NCBI RefSeq assembly: GCF_040115645.1
Contig: NC_089552.1
Coordinates: 2,294,001 to 2,358,000 of the forward strand
DNA: 64,000 bases
Direction: 5' to 3'
Source: Euwallacea fornicatus
Taxonomy: Eukaryota > Arthropoda > Insecta > Coleoptera > Curculionidae
Position 1 is the stretch's first letter. The number at the start of each line of letters is the position of its first letter. This document shows positions 23,881-35,995 of this stretch, piece by piece. The position numbers and the translations under genes are program-made. The notes below the pieces were generated by a model. The model was not told the origin of the DNA, did no database searches, and worked only from the letters and a program-made list of their open reading frames with translations.

Positions 23881-24303
23881 ACAAACACACATGTGTACAT
23901 ACGTTGGCCCGCGCGCTTACCAGATCTTTCCTCCTTTGATTATTATTTACGAGGACCTATGAAAGTTTTGGTGCGTTTGAAGGTTCGAGAATTTTTTGTT
24001 ATCCAAAAAATTGCTGACAGTGCCTTTACGACTCATAAAGTTCGTTTCCGCCCTAATTGTGGTTCTGACATATACTCTATAAACAACGCCGTGCTCAAAT
24101 CACAAGCCTCAAGGATTTCCACGAAAAAGCACTATTATATGGCACAATTGATACGTTGCCTTTTTATTACCTTCCCCGGAATCCTATTAAACGATCCTGT
24201 AGGAGTCAGAACTTTTATTAATGCGTCAACAATGGAAATTGCAATATTACCACTTGGTAATAGAAAACGAGACCATGATGCCAGCCGAGTGAAACAAAAT
24301 TAA
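23881..24303 (+). pseudogene. C-terminal fragment of an IS630/Tc1-mariner-superfamily transposase, second copy
   Basis: An open frame of 136 codons at 23893-24303 starts with YIRWPARLPDLSSFDYYLRG, corresponding to the W-P-x-R-S-P-D-L-x-x-x-D-F-F-L-W-G block around the last catalytic residue. After about 45 codons the resemblance fades. There is no N-terminal half and no visible terminal repeats. It is diverged from the fragment at 6735-6936, which lies in the opposite orientation. Confidence 0.6.
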
Positions 24304-27300
24304 TGTTAAATTATAAATCTAAGAATTAATTTAGCAAGTTTGATATTTGAAATAGGATGTAGACAGTTTAAATTGGACGAGGTGACCCCGGAGACCGCCA
24401 AATATCAGGTTGATCATGTTCTTAACCCGTGCTATGTTTGGTGATTAATAGTTGCATCAGATTTGGAAAGATTCCTCACATTTCAATGACTTTTTTTTTA
24501 GGTTTTGAGTTCTCCCCCAAATCGTAATCATTCGAATTATTTTGGATTCAAACAATTTGAACTTTTCGAAATGAGTTTATCGCAGTAATTAAGGGGAGCA
24601 ACTTTGTCTGGAACTCTCTCGGGAAACAGCTCATTTGCCGGAAAATTAATTTTGTGCACATTTACATTTCGATTCCCACATGAGCTGCTAACATAGTTGA
24701 AGGGATTATCTTCTGGAGGACGCGGGAAAGGAAACATTATTTCGTTTCAAGCCCCGTTTTGAGAATAACATTTTCTCATTAAAAGGAAATTTTCGTGTTG
24801 GTATTGTGGAGAAAGCCAAACTAGTCTAAAACTGTTATGAGTTTCTGGCGAGTTGAAGTGCTTGATCAAGCCGAAGGTCGTTAAACTGATTAGGTAATTG
24901 CTGTTTGCACCGAGCACTTTTTGACACCCATACTTTAAACTGAGCTACCCTGAGCTCAAAAATAGCAGGGAGAGCTTCGGGTAAGCGGCACATTAAATTT
25001 AAGCGTTCGTAAAATTTCGAACAAAAAGCTCACCAACGAACGGCTAGAATTAAACCGTGAAGAGGAGCGAGCAAAGGGAGGTGAACATATCACAAGATAT
25101 GTATGAAAGTCTGTATTTTCCGTAACGACTATGGATGTAAAAATCAATTTTCACGAGGACACCAGCCGTAAGAAGGCGATGGCTCTTATGGAAAAATACG
25201 GTGACGACAGGACCAGTTTTTGCGTTTGATGTGGGATAAGCCAGCGCGCTCTGGATCAAATTTCTGCAAGTGAGTATCGAGGCGATCGTCCTCTCTGCAA
25301 CCTTCTAGCTGAAAGTGCATGTAAAGTTCCAAACATTGTTTGAAAAATCCTGGACAAAATTCTTATTATATATCAATCACCTGAGATCATGGTACTTTTG
25401 GCGATTTCTTTAATATCTTTTCGTGACCGCTAAACGCCTCTAAAGGGGACTAAAATACATGTTTGATGAGATGAATGATGAGGAGAAACCTAAGAACATC
25501 CTTTACGAAGAAGAAATACATTCAAGTCATTCACTTTTTTAGCAATTTTTCTATAGCAAATGAAGCGAATACATTAAGCACTAACCCAGGGCCTTCGAAT
25601 TCGCTGCAATTTCTCGGCCCCCGGGTGAAAGATTCGCTCTGCAATACCCATCGAACACCCTTCCCACTGGTCACCCATTTCCATCCTAGGACAACCATCA
25701 GGCATTCCACCTTTATCTTCACCACTGCCTTCAGCTACCCTTCAGTTGTATCCTAGTGTCTCTCTAACCTGAATCAACCTGGTTGCAGCAGAATTCTACA
25801 AGCTGCATCAAACATCTCTGAAAGCACGAAAAGTGGCAAATTTCTAGATACTCCTGGATCCAAGTTGTGTGCCAAGGAGTTGGATCTACACAGAATGAAG
25901 GTTAATCGGGCTGGAAGCTGAGTAGGAATTTAGGAAGAAAGTTGGAAACCTGGTGATGGTACAGGGGTCAGACGTTGTAGATCTTGTAACTAAAGCTATG
26001 ACGGGCAAATTTGATAAAAAAATTTGATAATTGCGGTCAAGAAGGAGGAAGTAATGTCCAGGCAAATGCCTCGTTGCAGATTATGAAGATGCCATTCAAA
26101 CCTGGGAAGGGTCTAGGAGGGCCTGATGAAAGGTTTTCGCCACACTTCTGCCACGACCTTAAGGGGCCATATTTTGTTTATGACCGATTCAAAGGTACCT
26201 AAACAGTTCTCAAGAAGATTCGCCGCCCATTCGTGGCGTGCAAGTCAGAATCGACTTTTAGATCGCTAATTACATACCTGCTAATTGCAAGTTAACTCCT
26301 GGATCAAATTCTGTGTACAATTAATGCAGGCACAGATAACTAACACTTAAAATTTCTTTGACACAGAAATGGCTATCAATTAACAATGAAGCTGTTAAAT
26401 TACACGTCGTTGGTTCCAAGAAGTAACTTACATATGTGGGGAAGTCAGCCAAAATAATTAGGAACTATTGCTGCAATCGGGTTTCTAGACTCATAAATTA
26501 TTACATCAAATCAGTCACTTTGGATTTGTTACTTTTCCAAATCAGCAACTGAGCCAACTGGCGTGGACTTAACACCTTCCGGCCCTATATTGAAAGGATG
26601 TCTGTGTGAGGAACTTTGTTGGCAATCGCTTTGGGACTTGATGCCGCAGTTGCCCCTCTTAATTAATAATTAACCCCAATTATAAGCTCCTTCGGGAAGT
26701 TGTCTAAAAGAAAAAAGTTCGAACATCGAAGTTTGCGCAACCGTGCAAATTTAGAAATTTGTCTAGCTATTCGCCGTAATGTCAAGGAAATTCCCATTGG
26801 AGCAAACAAATTCTGTAGAAAAAAAAACTCGAATTTAAAATTAGCAACGGACCTCCGGTAATACCTGACCTAATCCTGTTGGCGTATGCTGGTCGCACTC
26901 TGTTTGATTTGCTTGATTCATTCGTTTAAAATTTGACGCATTGCTTTCGCAGAATAGGGGCCAACCAACTCTCAGATTTGCATACGACATGTGTAGACTC
27001 TTTCGCTTAGCAAGTTTGAACACGCACGAGATGAGCAGTTTCAATTTCGGCTTGTTTCGCATTCCGCTCGACTTTTGCCAATAATCGTTAAAGCTGAAAA
27101 AAGGTCGGAAGTAAAATTTAATATACATTAAACTTAATTACGAAATTCGCAAATTGGACGAGGGTGGTCATTTCCGTTTTAAGGGCGCTTCTGGCGGAGT
27201 CGCAAAGGAAAATGTGGTGTCCACGTGTTTTGGGTATGTGACACTGATAAGCTTAACGAAAAAATCTCGATAAGAATTGGCATAAAAACCGAATTTCAAC

Positions 27301-27579
27301 GAAATAACGACAATAGAAATTTGATTACAGAGAAGCGTAACGTGATAATTTAGAAGCACGTGCAACCGAGATTACAGCAACAATATCTGCAAAGCTTTAC
27401 CCGATGTATGGTCTAATATTTCATCACATTTCCCAAAACAAAATTTCAAATTGCTCGTCTGACACACTAAAAAAATAAATAAATGTTGCAGGTCCATACG
27501 ATGAGTTATCGCACTCGACGTTTATTTTAATAATACATTCATTCATCTCAAATTTGATTCAGCTAACGCGGTGGCACCA
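24304..27579. other. Gene-free stretch
   Basis: No reliable gene. At 26011-26202 a short frame contains MPFKPGKGLGGPDERF, faintly like a G-patch (G-x-G-L-G), but nothing around it supports a gene. The 25475-25756 frame is Pro/Thr/Ser-rich without recognisable homology. Confidence 0.35.
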
Positions 27580-28413
27580 TACGAGGATGGTCCCAGAAGT
27601 ACCTGACCTAACGCTAAAAGAAAAAAGAAATGTGAAATATTACATGACTCTCCAACATAGTCTCCTTTGAGACTCATACATATTTGCCGGCGCTGTTCTG
27701 TATCTTCTTTATAGTAAGCTTCGAGTGTTTCAAAATAGGCATCAATCTCGGATCAAATCTCTTCATTATTGACAAATCTCTTTTCAAGTTTGGAAATAGA
27801 AAGTAATCTGAGAGGGCTAAATCCGGCGAGTGGGGTGGTTGAGGAGGGAGTTCGAAACCAAGCTGATTTTGACCGTCGCGATGGCGGAAATATGGACTGC
27901 TGCGTTAACTTGATGAAACATAACTTTCTTCTTCGCCAAATTCAGACGCCTTTTCCTAATTTATTCACTGAAACGATGCAATAAATTTACATTTTGCTCT
28001 CCGTTTATAGTTTTCCCCTTAGGGAGAGCGTCGATAAAAATTATCCCACGTGTCTACCAAAAAAACTGACGCCATCACCTCTCCAGCAGTCCGAATAGTT
28101 TTCGCCTTCCTTGGGGCCGATTCTCCTCTTTGAGCCCATTGTTTTGACTCTTTTGTATTAGGTGTGATGTGATGGGCCCATGCTTCATCCGTGGTTATGA
28201 ATCGACGAAAAACTCGGCTTTATTGCTGCCATACAAAAATGTTCAATTGTTCGGTTAATGTCCAATATTTTTAGAAATGCCAGAACAATTTTGTGAATTT
28301 TCACACGTGTCCGCAGTGGTCCATTATGGAGAGTCGTTGGGATGGCCACTGAGAAGTGAAAAAAATATCGCCATATGTGTGTCGGGTCGGGTACTTCTGG
28401 AGCAATCCTCGTA
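27580..28413 (-). mobile_element. Internally deleted mariner element with both terminal repeats
   Basis: The ends are inverted repeats: TACGAGGATGGTCCCAGAAG at 27580 and, reverse complemented, TACGAGGATTGCTCCAGAAG at 28413, alike for about 30 bp and flanked by TA. Read on the minus strand the interior encodes a broken mariner transposase: RRFITTDEAWAHH (first catalytic Asp kept), SKQWAQRGESAPRKAK, GKTINGE, then HQVNAAVH, where the second catalytic Asp of HQDN is Val, and HSPDLALSDYFLF with the third Asp, then YYKEDTEQRRQICMSLKGDY close to the end. At least two frameshifts and several stops interrupt it. At 834 bp against the usual ~1.3 kb, it lacks the DNA-binding N-terminus. Confidence 0.88.
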
Positions 28414-29780
28414 CTTGTCACGTCATGTTTGCTTTACACTTCTAGTTACATGAACTAAGCTAATAAAAAAAGTCTTAAGTCCGCAGTACCGCATATCACC
28501 CCACTTCTGCTATCTTCTCATGTCATGCAAACTATCATATCACTGACGCCTGTTCTGTTGTAACTCGATTTATTCCATGAAATTAAATAGACCTATCGAT
28601 GATATTCCAAAGTTGCCTCGTCATTAATCATCATTCTGGGTTATCTCGAAAAAGGGAGTTCAGGGCACTTTTCTGCATAAACGCTGATTCGAGGGAAAGA
28701 AACCGAAATTAACATGAATGATGCGTGCGTCTTCATGTGGTCATCTGCATTTCTTCCTATTTTACCTTGTCCATTTATTATCCCGCACATGGACGCCCGG
28801 CGCCATGGACCACCGGAGCCCATGAGGATCCAGGGATGAGGGATAATATATAACCGCCCTTCAGTAAGGGTCATTACCACTCTTCGATATAATTTTCCCC
28901 AAGCAGTTATGCTGAAAGTGTGATTCTCGTGCGTTTAGTTTTAAGCAAAATAAAATGATTTTTTTTTTGTAAATAATCATGATTTATGTTACGCATCGAC
29001 GTTGGAATGTAGGTGATTTTGATAGGGCAATCAAAAGTCTATGAGAACCTGTGTTGAGAGATAGGAAGCAACTCCATAGGTAGTGCTGCGAGACACGAAA
29101 GAAGCAGTAAGCAGACGAGGAAATAACTAGAGCAAAGAACAGGAGGAGAATTTCTCAGACTATAGCATAACATAAGACCTTAGACAAGTAAGCATCCATG
29201 TCTGAGTGATGAAATATACTTGAAAATGTCGGATTGCGATAAGAACGGTGCGATTTGTGACAGAATTTTCTGAAGTGAGAAAATTTAATTACTTTGAAAG
29301 AAAGCTGTGTAATCGTTTAAATTTTCGACCCCTTGCAATGGTCCTCGAGTAATGAAATGAGCTTTAGAATAATCTCTGAAATATGTGAGCTAAATTACTA
29401 ATTAAAAAGATCGCATGAATAAACGGAAAACTTCAGAGAAGTCTCACTTTGGATAGAGTTGAAGAGTTTTCTATTGACAATTTCAGTGCAGAACTAGTGT
29501 AAGGCCACATTACTTTATTGGCATACAACTTTATTCACATACCATGATGGTCAAAACAATTACGGGATGTTTCAAAATTTTTCCTTAAAATTTGTTTCTG
29601 CCCCATGAAACGTATCAAAACAAATTATATTTGTAATTTGAAGTTTTTTTTTAATTAACAAAATAAAGCACTTATTAAAACTTGATTTGACCAGTTGTGA
29701 AAGTCCTGCTTAAAATTTCGCAAATTTTTAAATCAAAAAGCGATGATTATCCAATGTAATTTGAATTCGTGATTTATTAA
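28414..29780. other. Gene-free stretch
   Basis: Contains the second copy of the GC-rich repeat fragment (28785-28832). No gene or RNA recognised. Confidence 0.35.
28785..28832. repeat. GC-rich interspersed repeat fragment, copy 2
   Basis: Shares GGCGCCATGGACCACCGGAG and GCCCATGAGGATCC with the related block at 9255-9300, in the same orientation. Confidence 0.5.
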
Positions 29781-29809
29781 TTTGGTACAAAAATTAATTT
29801 TTAATAATG

Positions 29810-30828
29810 ACTATGGCCCCCTCTTGCTGCTAAAAAAGACTTGGCATCGCGATGGCATTCATTCAATCAAGTTTTTAAAGGCATCTTGGGGAATTCCTTT
29901 CCATCCTTCAATTAGGGCATTTCGAAGACCTGGAGCAGTTCGAGGTGGTAAATTTCCGCCTGCAACACGTCTTCCCAAAGTATTCCAAGCATGGTCAATT
30001 GGATTTCCATCTGGAGAATTGGCAGGCCACATCATTATCTCAATATTCATTTCATCCAACCAGTTGTTCACGATGTCAGCGCGATGTGGACGATCATCGT
30101 CGTCCATACATATGAATTGATCACCAATCACTCCAGCGTACAGCATTATAATAGATTGAAGAATTTCATTAAGATTCCTGTGGGCGTTTAAGGGACCATT
30201 GTCGATTAAATAAAGATCTGTATGTCCGCCAAGACTAATACCAGCCCAAACCATGATACTGTTACATTTGAAATGAGATCTGTCTCTGATAAACTGATAA
30301 TTGTTTCTCGTTCCGTATTCACGCCAAATCAGAATATGTCGATTATCAGGCTCTAAAGTAATGCTCGTCACTGAAGAGTACCTGATCTCAGTCATTACAG
30401 GACCAATTTTGATGAAGCTCACCCGAAGCTCTTCTTGCTCTTCTGTGTACCACAGACAGTGGAGTACATACCACTGATTTTTGGACATACGATCCGACAT
30501 TGCGAAGTCTATCTCTTGTGGTTTGAGTGCACACAAACCTTCTGGTACCACGGACAAACTCGCTTCTTAGAAGTGTTACGTTAACATTGCGATTTCTTCT
30601 CACGAGCAATTTGAGAAATCGGTCTTCCCTGGCTGTTGTTGTCGATGGCCGACCTTGTCCTGGTGTTCTTCTAATATTTCCTGTTTCAAGTAATTTATTC
30701 TACAATTTTGAAACTACACTTTGGCCGACATTAAATACTTGAGCAACATGGGTCTGTGTTCGCCTAGCTTCGAGGTGCCCTGTGGCTCGCCATGCCTCAC
30801 TTTCCATCAAATCATGTTGCTCGTTCAT
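29810..30828 (-). pseudogene. Tc1-type transposase pseudogene, nearly full length
   Basis: From an ATG at 30828 the minus strand encodes about 335 residues of a Tc1-like transposase. The N-terminal helix-turn-helix region is visible (TQTHVAQVFNVGQSVVSKL, then NIRRTPGQGRPSTT), followed by the DDE domain: VLFSDEHYF with the first Asp, SIMVWAGISLGGHTDLYLI, MDDDDRPHRADIVNNW with the second Asp, and WPANSPDGNPIDH, where the third acidic residue is Asp instead of the usual Glu (spacing 34). Lesions: TAG for the Trp after VVSKL, TGA for the Trp six codons before the FSDE block, one frameshift right after SDEHYF, and TGA after FKNLIE just before the conserved MPxRCQ tail. 232 codons of the catalytic part are still open. 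Terminal inverted repeats were looked for but not found. Confidence 0.88.
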
Positions 30829-32702
30829 TGAAGGAAAAATGAAATTGAAAAAAATTCACACCGCTCATTCCTGAGTACAAAAATTCGAGTGATACCTAAG
30901 TAGCGCCGAAATGCGCTTTAACGCTTTTGGTTAGAATTCAAGTTGAAACCTGCAAAATCGGCAGAGACTGCTTGCATGCGTTATTTTCCTGTTTAGTCCT
31001 GCAAAATTATTATTATCCTAAAGGCAATAGGCGAATAAAATTGAATAAAATAATTGTATTTATAAATGATATAATATTTCCTAATTGTTTTGAGTGGTGA
31101 ACTTGCCATGTTACTTTTTTACATATCAGTTTCACCATCTCGACATTCGTATGTTACTCATAACATGTTTGAAAAACCGCTTCGTCCATCTGTGGAGATG
31201 GACATTCTGCAATTATTTCATGATATTAAAATTGCTATAAAGAGTGCGTAAAGTAAGAACTTATTGTAGAAACATTTACTGACGTCCACGTTCTTTCTGG
31301 GCAACATATTCGAATAAGAGCACGTTGATGATACGATACTGTAAATAATAATCGGTAGTTGATAACGTGAATTGTGGCTGTTCCTTAACGTGCATAGATG
31401 TGTTTTGATTTACAACAGACATGGATCAACGTTTAAACAACATTTTTAAGTATTATCTTCAGAAAACATTATACTTCTGGAAATCATCCACCAGGGATGT
31501 TAGATTCTCTTACCCTCTTCTGCCTCTTTTGATCTGATTTTGCAAGAATGGGGTTGTGACTACGACCGACATCCTCTACAACGGCTTCTCAACTCTTCTT
31601 TTCGCTTCCACCTTCAGCTCTGTAAGTCGAATTATCGGAAGAAAACATTTCGAAAACCATTCCACCACCACTTCCATTGAAGCATAAAACATGTGGTGAC
31701 ATTTTACAAAATTATACGAGGTGTTCTATTTAAAGTAAGAACAGGTAGCTGCTGCGATTTTTTTGGAACACTCTGTGTATTCAATGAAGTCTTTGATTTG
31801 AAGATAGCAAGTTATCATAAATATCTGGTACAGCTTTTTGAAGTAAAATTACAAAATGGAAATTGGAAACAACATTGAACGTAGCTCTGGGTAAACTCGA
31901 AAAGCTCCGGACTATATTGGCCTGATGTAACGTAATGAAGATATTTAACCAGGTGTCGAGTCAAAGCTAGTGCATTTCGAATTTCGTAAGTCAAACTTTC
32001 TCTAATTACGAAAAGCAGGTGATACAAGTCATCGGGATTCCCTGTTGAAAACGTCTTAGTCGACTATTGATGAGGGTCGAAGGTGACGAAATTCTCTAAA
32101 AGCTTCAATTTAAAAAACATAAAAGGACTAAACGGAACTCCATAAAATGGTATGAAAATAAAATTAGCACGTCACAGATTCTTAATAATCCGCAAAAGCA
32201 AAATTTCCTTCGTCCAAAACGTTATTTTCCCGTATGTTTTCCTTCATTCGAAATTGAAAGCCAATTTAACAAGTACAAAACGTTAATTTCAACTTGCGTC
32301 TGTTTCGTGTGAATTCTGGCAGAAATTGGAAATTCATCGATCTCTTTGGAAAACAATAAAAATAATTCGAAATAAGCAATGCGTGATTTTCCATGCGACT
32401 ACTTCCTAAAAGCATGCAAATTCAGGCTAAAATGTACAAGTCAATTGAATTTTCCCTGTACTATTTTCTTACCGACTTTCCAGAACGATGCAATTTGCAT
32501 GTGGCACGCGTTTACGTTTCAAAATTTTGAATAAATAATAAAAATACTTCTAAAATAAATCACAAAGTAAACGCACGACCTACGCTAATGGGTGTGATCC
32601 GGTTCGTCAGCGTTCAGCGTAGGCTCTGGCAAAAAGGTTTCCACATATTGTTTATTGTATATTGGTGAAACTCATTACCGAAATATGTATGAATGAAAAT
32701 TC
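30829..32702. other. Gene-free stretch
   Basis: No gene recognised. At about 31715-31785 there is a 70-bp pair of ACAGAGTGTTCC-like ends (TATACGAGGTGTTCTA and GGAACACTCTGTGTAT), probably a deleted MITE. Confidence 0.35.
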
Positions 32703-33119
32703 TCAGTCATTCACCAGCTGCAAATATTTAGTGGAACTGCGATCAGTAAGAGTGTAGTTCGACGCTATCGCTCGAGAAAAGGGGATTTCCATCATTTTTA
32801 TTGCACCCAACATGTAGTCACCATAAGTAAACACAAAGGAGGATATGGACAAACGCCTCAAGTTGTGTAAAGGAAGAATTTCTGAATCTACATTTGTCAA
32901 GGGCTCATCAGTATCTGCATGCAAGTTTTGGTATGTTTCCCCCATTAACATTAAGAAGGGCTCGTCACACATAATAGGTTCGACCTGAAGTCCTTCCAAG
33001 GATGATGGGCCATATTCAGAAGTTATCGCTACCAGTTTATCCCAGAACAAATGTTGATGCAATGCTTTTGAGTCGAACCCGAAAAATCTGGCCACACTAG
33101 AAAATCTGTTAGTGCCCAT
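32703..33119 (-). CDS. Unexplained 138-codon ORF
   Basis: An intact open frame of 138 codons on the minus strand, starting at an ATG. The product is mixed hydrophobic and acidic, with LPLHNLRRLSISSFVF as a leucine-rich-like segment. No signal peptide, membrane span or motif that I recognise. An in-frame TGA lies one codon before the ATG (AAC TGA AC ATG is offset by one base, so the start is not confirmed by splicing). It is long for chance in AT-rich DNA and could be one exon, a recent gene fragment or part of an unrecognised transposon. Confidence 0.3.
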   Translation of the reverse strand: MGTNRFSSVARFFGFDSKALHQHLFWDKLVAITSEYGPSSLEGLQVEPIMCDEPFLMLMGETYQNLHADTDEPLTNVDSEILPLHNLRRLSISSFVFTYGDYMLGAIKMMEIPFSRAIASNYTLTDRSSTKYLQLVND

Positions 33120-34604
33120 GTTCAGTTAACCAACGCTGAGTTGAAAGCTTCTGAGTCATCCCCTGCCGGTACCAGTTAAAAAAACATTCACGCGATCCCA
33201 CTTCTGGAGCTATCTTCACCAGTTGGGTCCAGAGTCATGCAATTACTTTTCCAGCTGCTTTATTTCGTTCAGCCTCTGGATTTGACTTCACAGCTCCGTT
33301 ATTTATTGAGGGACAATTGAGGGCATATTTTGTTGATGTTTTGTTGTGAATAATCAGATCAGGTTCGGGTTGCTGCTACCTAGGCACATGAAATTGGCAA
33401 TAAACACATTTTAATTCCTGATCAGTTTAAAGGTGAGACCAACTGCATTTTTTGATTGTTGCAGTTAAGAGAGTGATCAGGAGGTGGCCGTAGGTATATA
33501 AATTGAGCTATTCACCTCGTGAGAATAACGAACTGGAGGTGGGCACGATTATCCTTTGCGCTATTGTCCTTTACTGATCTATGATCTCAAATTTCCGTTT
33601 ACCCCAGAGCAAACGAAGAGAATGGCAATAACTTTGACGAATTTCACTACAATTAAAGACCTCTAGACAGGAGGAAACATCATTAAGATTAATTGCACTG
33701 TCCGAGCTTCAAGAGAATTCCGAGCTTCAAATACTCTCCCTAATGCCTTTATTTATTTACGTTTTTTCAACTGAGGTGATAAACTTTTTAACGATAATAA
33801 CTAAAGTCACTATTAATTGCATATTTTTTGAGAAGCGTTAGTCAATAATATTATTTTGGTCGAGTCAAGTGATTGCTGTTATCTTCCCGAAATTTGTATT
33901 ACAAAAGTCTTGCGACGTAACCTCTGTGGATCAAAGTTAGGTTGGTCAGAAAATAATATCCGGTGATTCAAATTTGGAGGCAGGACAGTCCGAATGAGGA
34001 AAAAATAGCACATCAATATGTCAGGGACGTGGGTGTATACGTTCACTACGCATTTGCAACCTTTACAGGACAAGGGTTTTTTCTTTCGTTTGCAGATTTT
34101 CTCTATGTTTTCCCGTGTTCCTATGTACTAAACAAACAAGGTTTAGCTGTGAACCACAGGTGGCCCATAAGGGCTATCGCGAGACTACTGCGTGCACCAC
34201 CGGTGGTTCATATGACCGTGAACGCGTGAAGGAACAAGCTTCATAAAACAGTGCAGTGGCGCACGAACCCAAGCATGCGAATTGATGTTGTGTGATCAAA
34301 TATTGCAAATATCAAAAATAATGTTTAATTCGAAGCCTCTAGGAAATTAAAAATGATCAAAAGTTTTTCCAAATTACATTTTTTGTGATGAGACACATAT
34401 TGGTATGCATAGGCCAATGCATGTTTTTTGTTATTGGGTTTATGCACATTCCCGGCAGCACCTATTATTGCAGACGCCTAAGCTTGAAAGATTAAAGTTA
34501 GTGCGTCTTGGAATCATAGCAATACATGTAAGAGCTTGATCAGTGGTAGAAGGCTGACCCTTTGGAGCTTTGGGACCTCAATGCCCAACTAATATTGCGC
34601 ATCA
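33120..34604. other. Gene-free stretch
   Basis: No gene, RNA or clear repeat recognised. Short ORFs at 33879-34229 overlap on both strands and look like chance. Confidence 0.35.
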
Positions 34605-35348
34605 ATACAGGGTGGTTCAGAGTTAAGTGCAAATATTCTAAGAGAGTAATTCTGAGGTCAAAATGAGGCTGTTTCTTCCTATAAACCTGTATCCTAACGT
34701 GCACCCGAAGCTGGAGTTACCGGGAGTTGGGCGAAAAAAGTCGGCCATATCAAGTTGTGACCGCAGTTAACGATGAAACTTAATGAAATTTACAAGCCCT
34801 TACTTTTTAGGCTTCCTATTCATTTCTTGCCTTAAAAAATATGTAAAAATAATTTTAGACGAAAATAAGCAAAAATGCCAGGAGTCGCAGCGGTCACAAC
34901 CCAGCAACACTTCTCTTCCCACTTTCTTTCAATAACGATTTTCTCGCAAATGGTCGGTTGTGTTAAGAAAACACAAACAATTGAAAATTTAGACTTCCTT
35001 ACTACTAGCCTATGACAGTTAAATTTAGAGTTTCCTGGTGGAAACGTAAAATGTGGGCTATGCAAAGTGTAGAGCCCTCGCCAACCCTCCTGAAATGATT
35101 TTCAAATAACTTTTAATGCAACAAATGACTAGAACGCCTAAAAAATAAGATCTCGTAACCTCTCCTGATATTTGGTCAGTGACTGTGGTCACAATTTGAT
35201 GTGACTGATTTTTTTATCTAATCTCCGATGGCTCCAGCTCCGAAGGAGCGCATTTTAGAGTACAGTTTTACAGGAAAAAACAGCCTCATTTTGACGTCAA
35301 AAAGACTGTGTTAAAATATTTGCACTCAATTTTGAATCACCCTGTATA
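34605..35348. mobile_element. MITE, family C (ACAGGGTGRTTCARARTT ends)
   Basis: The left end is ATACAGGGTGGTTCAGAGTT and the right end, reverse complemented, is ATACAGGGTGATTCAAAATT. The arms continue in step through AGTGCAAATATT, GTCAAAATGAGGCTGTTT and a GAGCTGGAG-type block (left GAAGCTGGAGTTACCGGGAG, right GGAGCTGGAGCCATCGGAGA). Each arm is about 120-180 bp and the element is about 744 bp. It ends roughly 340 bp before the TATA-like sequence of the peptide-precursor gene. Confidence 0.85.
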
Positions 35349-35559
35349 TTGCAGGTACCCGGAGGATGACTCGGCATCTGCCTGCTATCCTGGATGACGT
35401 TACTGTTCCAATCCCACACAAGTGTTCGGCTGGAGTGCTGCAAAATATTCGAAGTACGTGCAGTACCCACATGGAGTGTTTTATTTATCTACTCCTAGAT
35501 CACCTAGAAATTAGTTATCATAATTTGCTCATTACTAACGCGAAGTAGCTGCGCCACCT

Positions 35560-35995
35560 CGGCACCACCTGACGGGTCCTGTGCCGTATCAAATGGACGC
35601 CGACGTCGCCGACGCGTTGATACGCAATCAGACGTCACAGAATCCAGCCCACTAAATCTCAAACTTTTCAGAGTACCAACTGCATATATATATCGCGATT
35701 GGCGCGAAAGCGCGCCATTCGAAAACGCGAAACCACCGAGATCCGCAAACGACAATTTTTCCCTTCAACGGAAAAAAAGACGCCTAAACTGAACGACGAC
35801 GCCGACGGCGACGATTTGCGTTTGTTTGTTTTTATTTGTCCATCTCATCAGATAATTGTCATACACATTTCTACAAATCAAAAGTGCTAGATAGTGCGTG
35901 CGTAAGTTTTAATCGAGCCGAAGGAACTTTTCGATTTTTCTTCTTTTTTTTTTTGAAGAAATTTGTGGTGCAATTTGAGTTATCATTCAATCACG
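35560..35995 (+). promoter_or_regulatory. CpG-rich promoter and 5' UTR region of the peptide-precursor gene
   Basis: From about 35570 to 35820 the DNA is rich in CpG (CGCCGACGTCGCCGACGCG, GCGCGAAAGCGCGCC, GACGACGCCGACGGCGACG), in contrast to its AT-rich flanks. Inside it are a GACGTCAC sequence at 35631 resembling a cAMP response element and a TATATATAT run at 35685-35693. Transcription probably starts some 30 bp later, giving a ~280-base 5' leader before the ATG at 35996. This placement is inference; there may also be upstream non-coding exons. Confidence 0.5.

Noticed and set aside
26011..26202. G-patch-like segment
   Set aside because: Only one GxGLG-like motif in a short frame; no neighbouring retroviral-type domains or exons.
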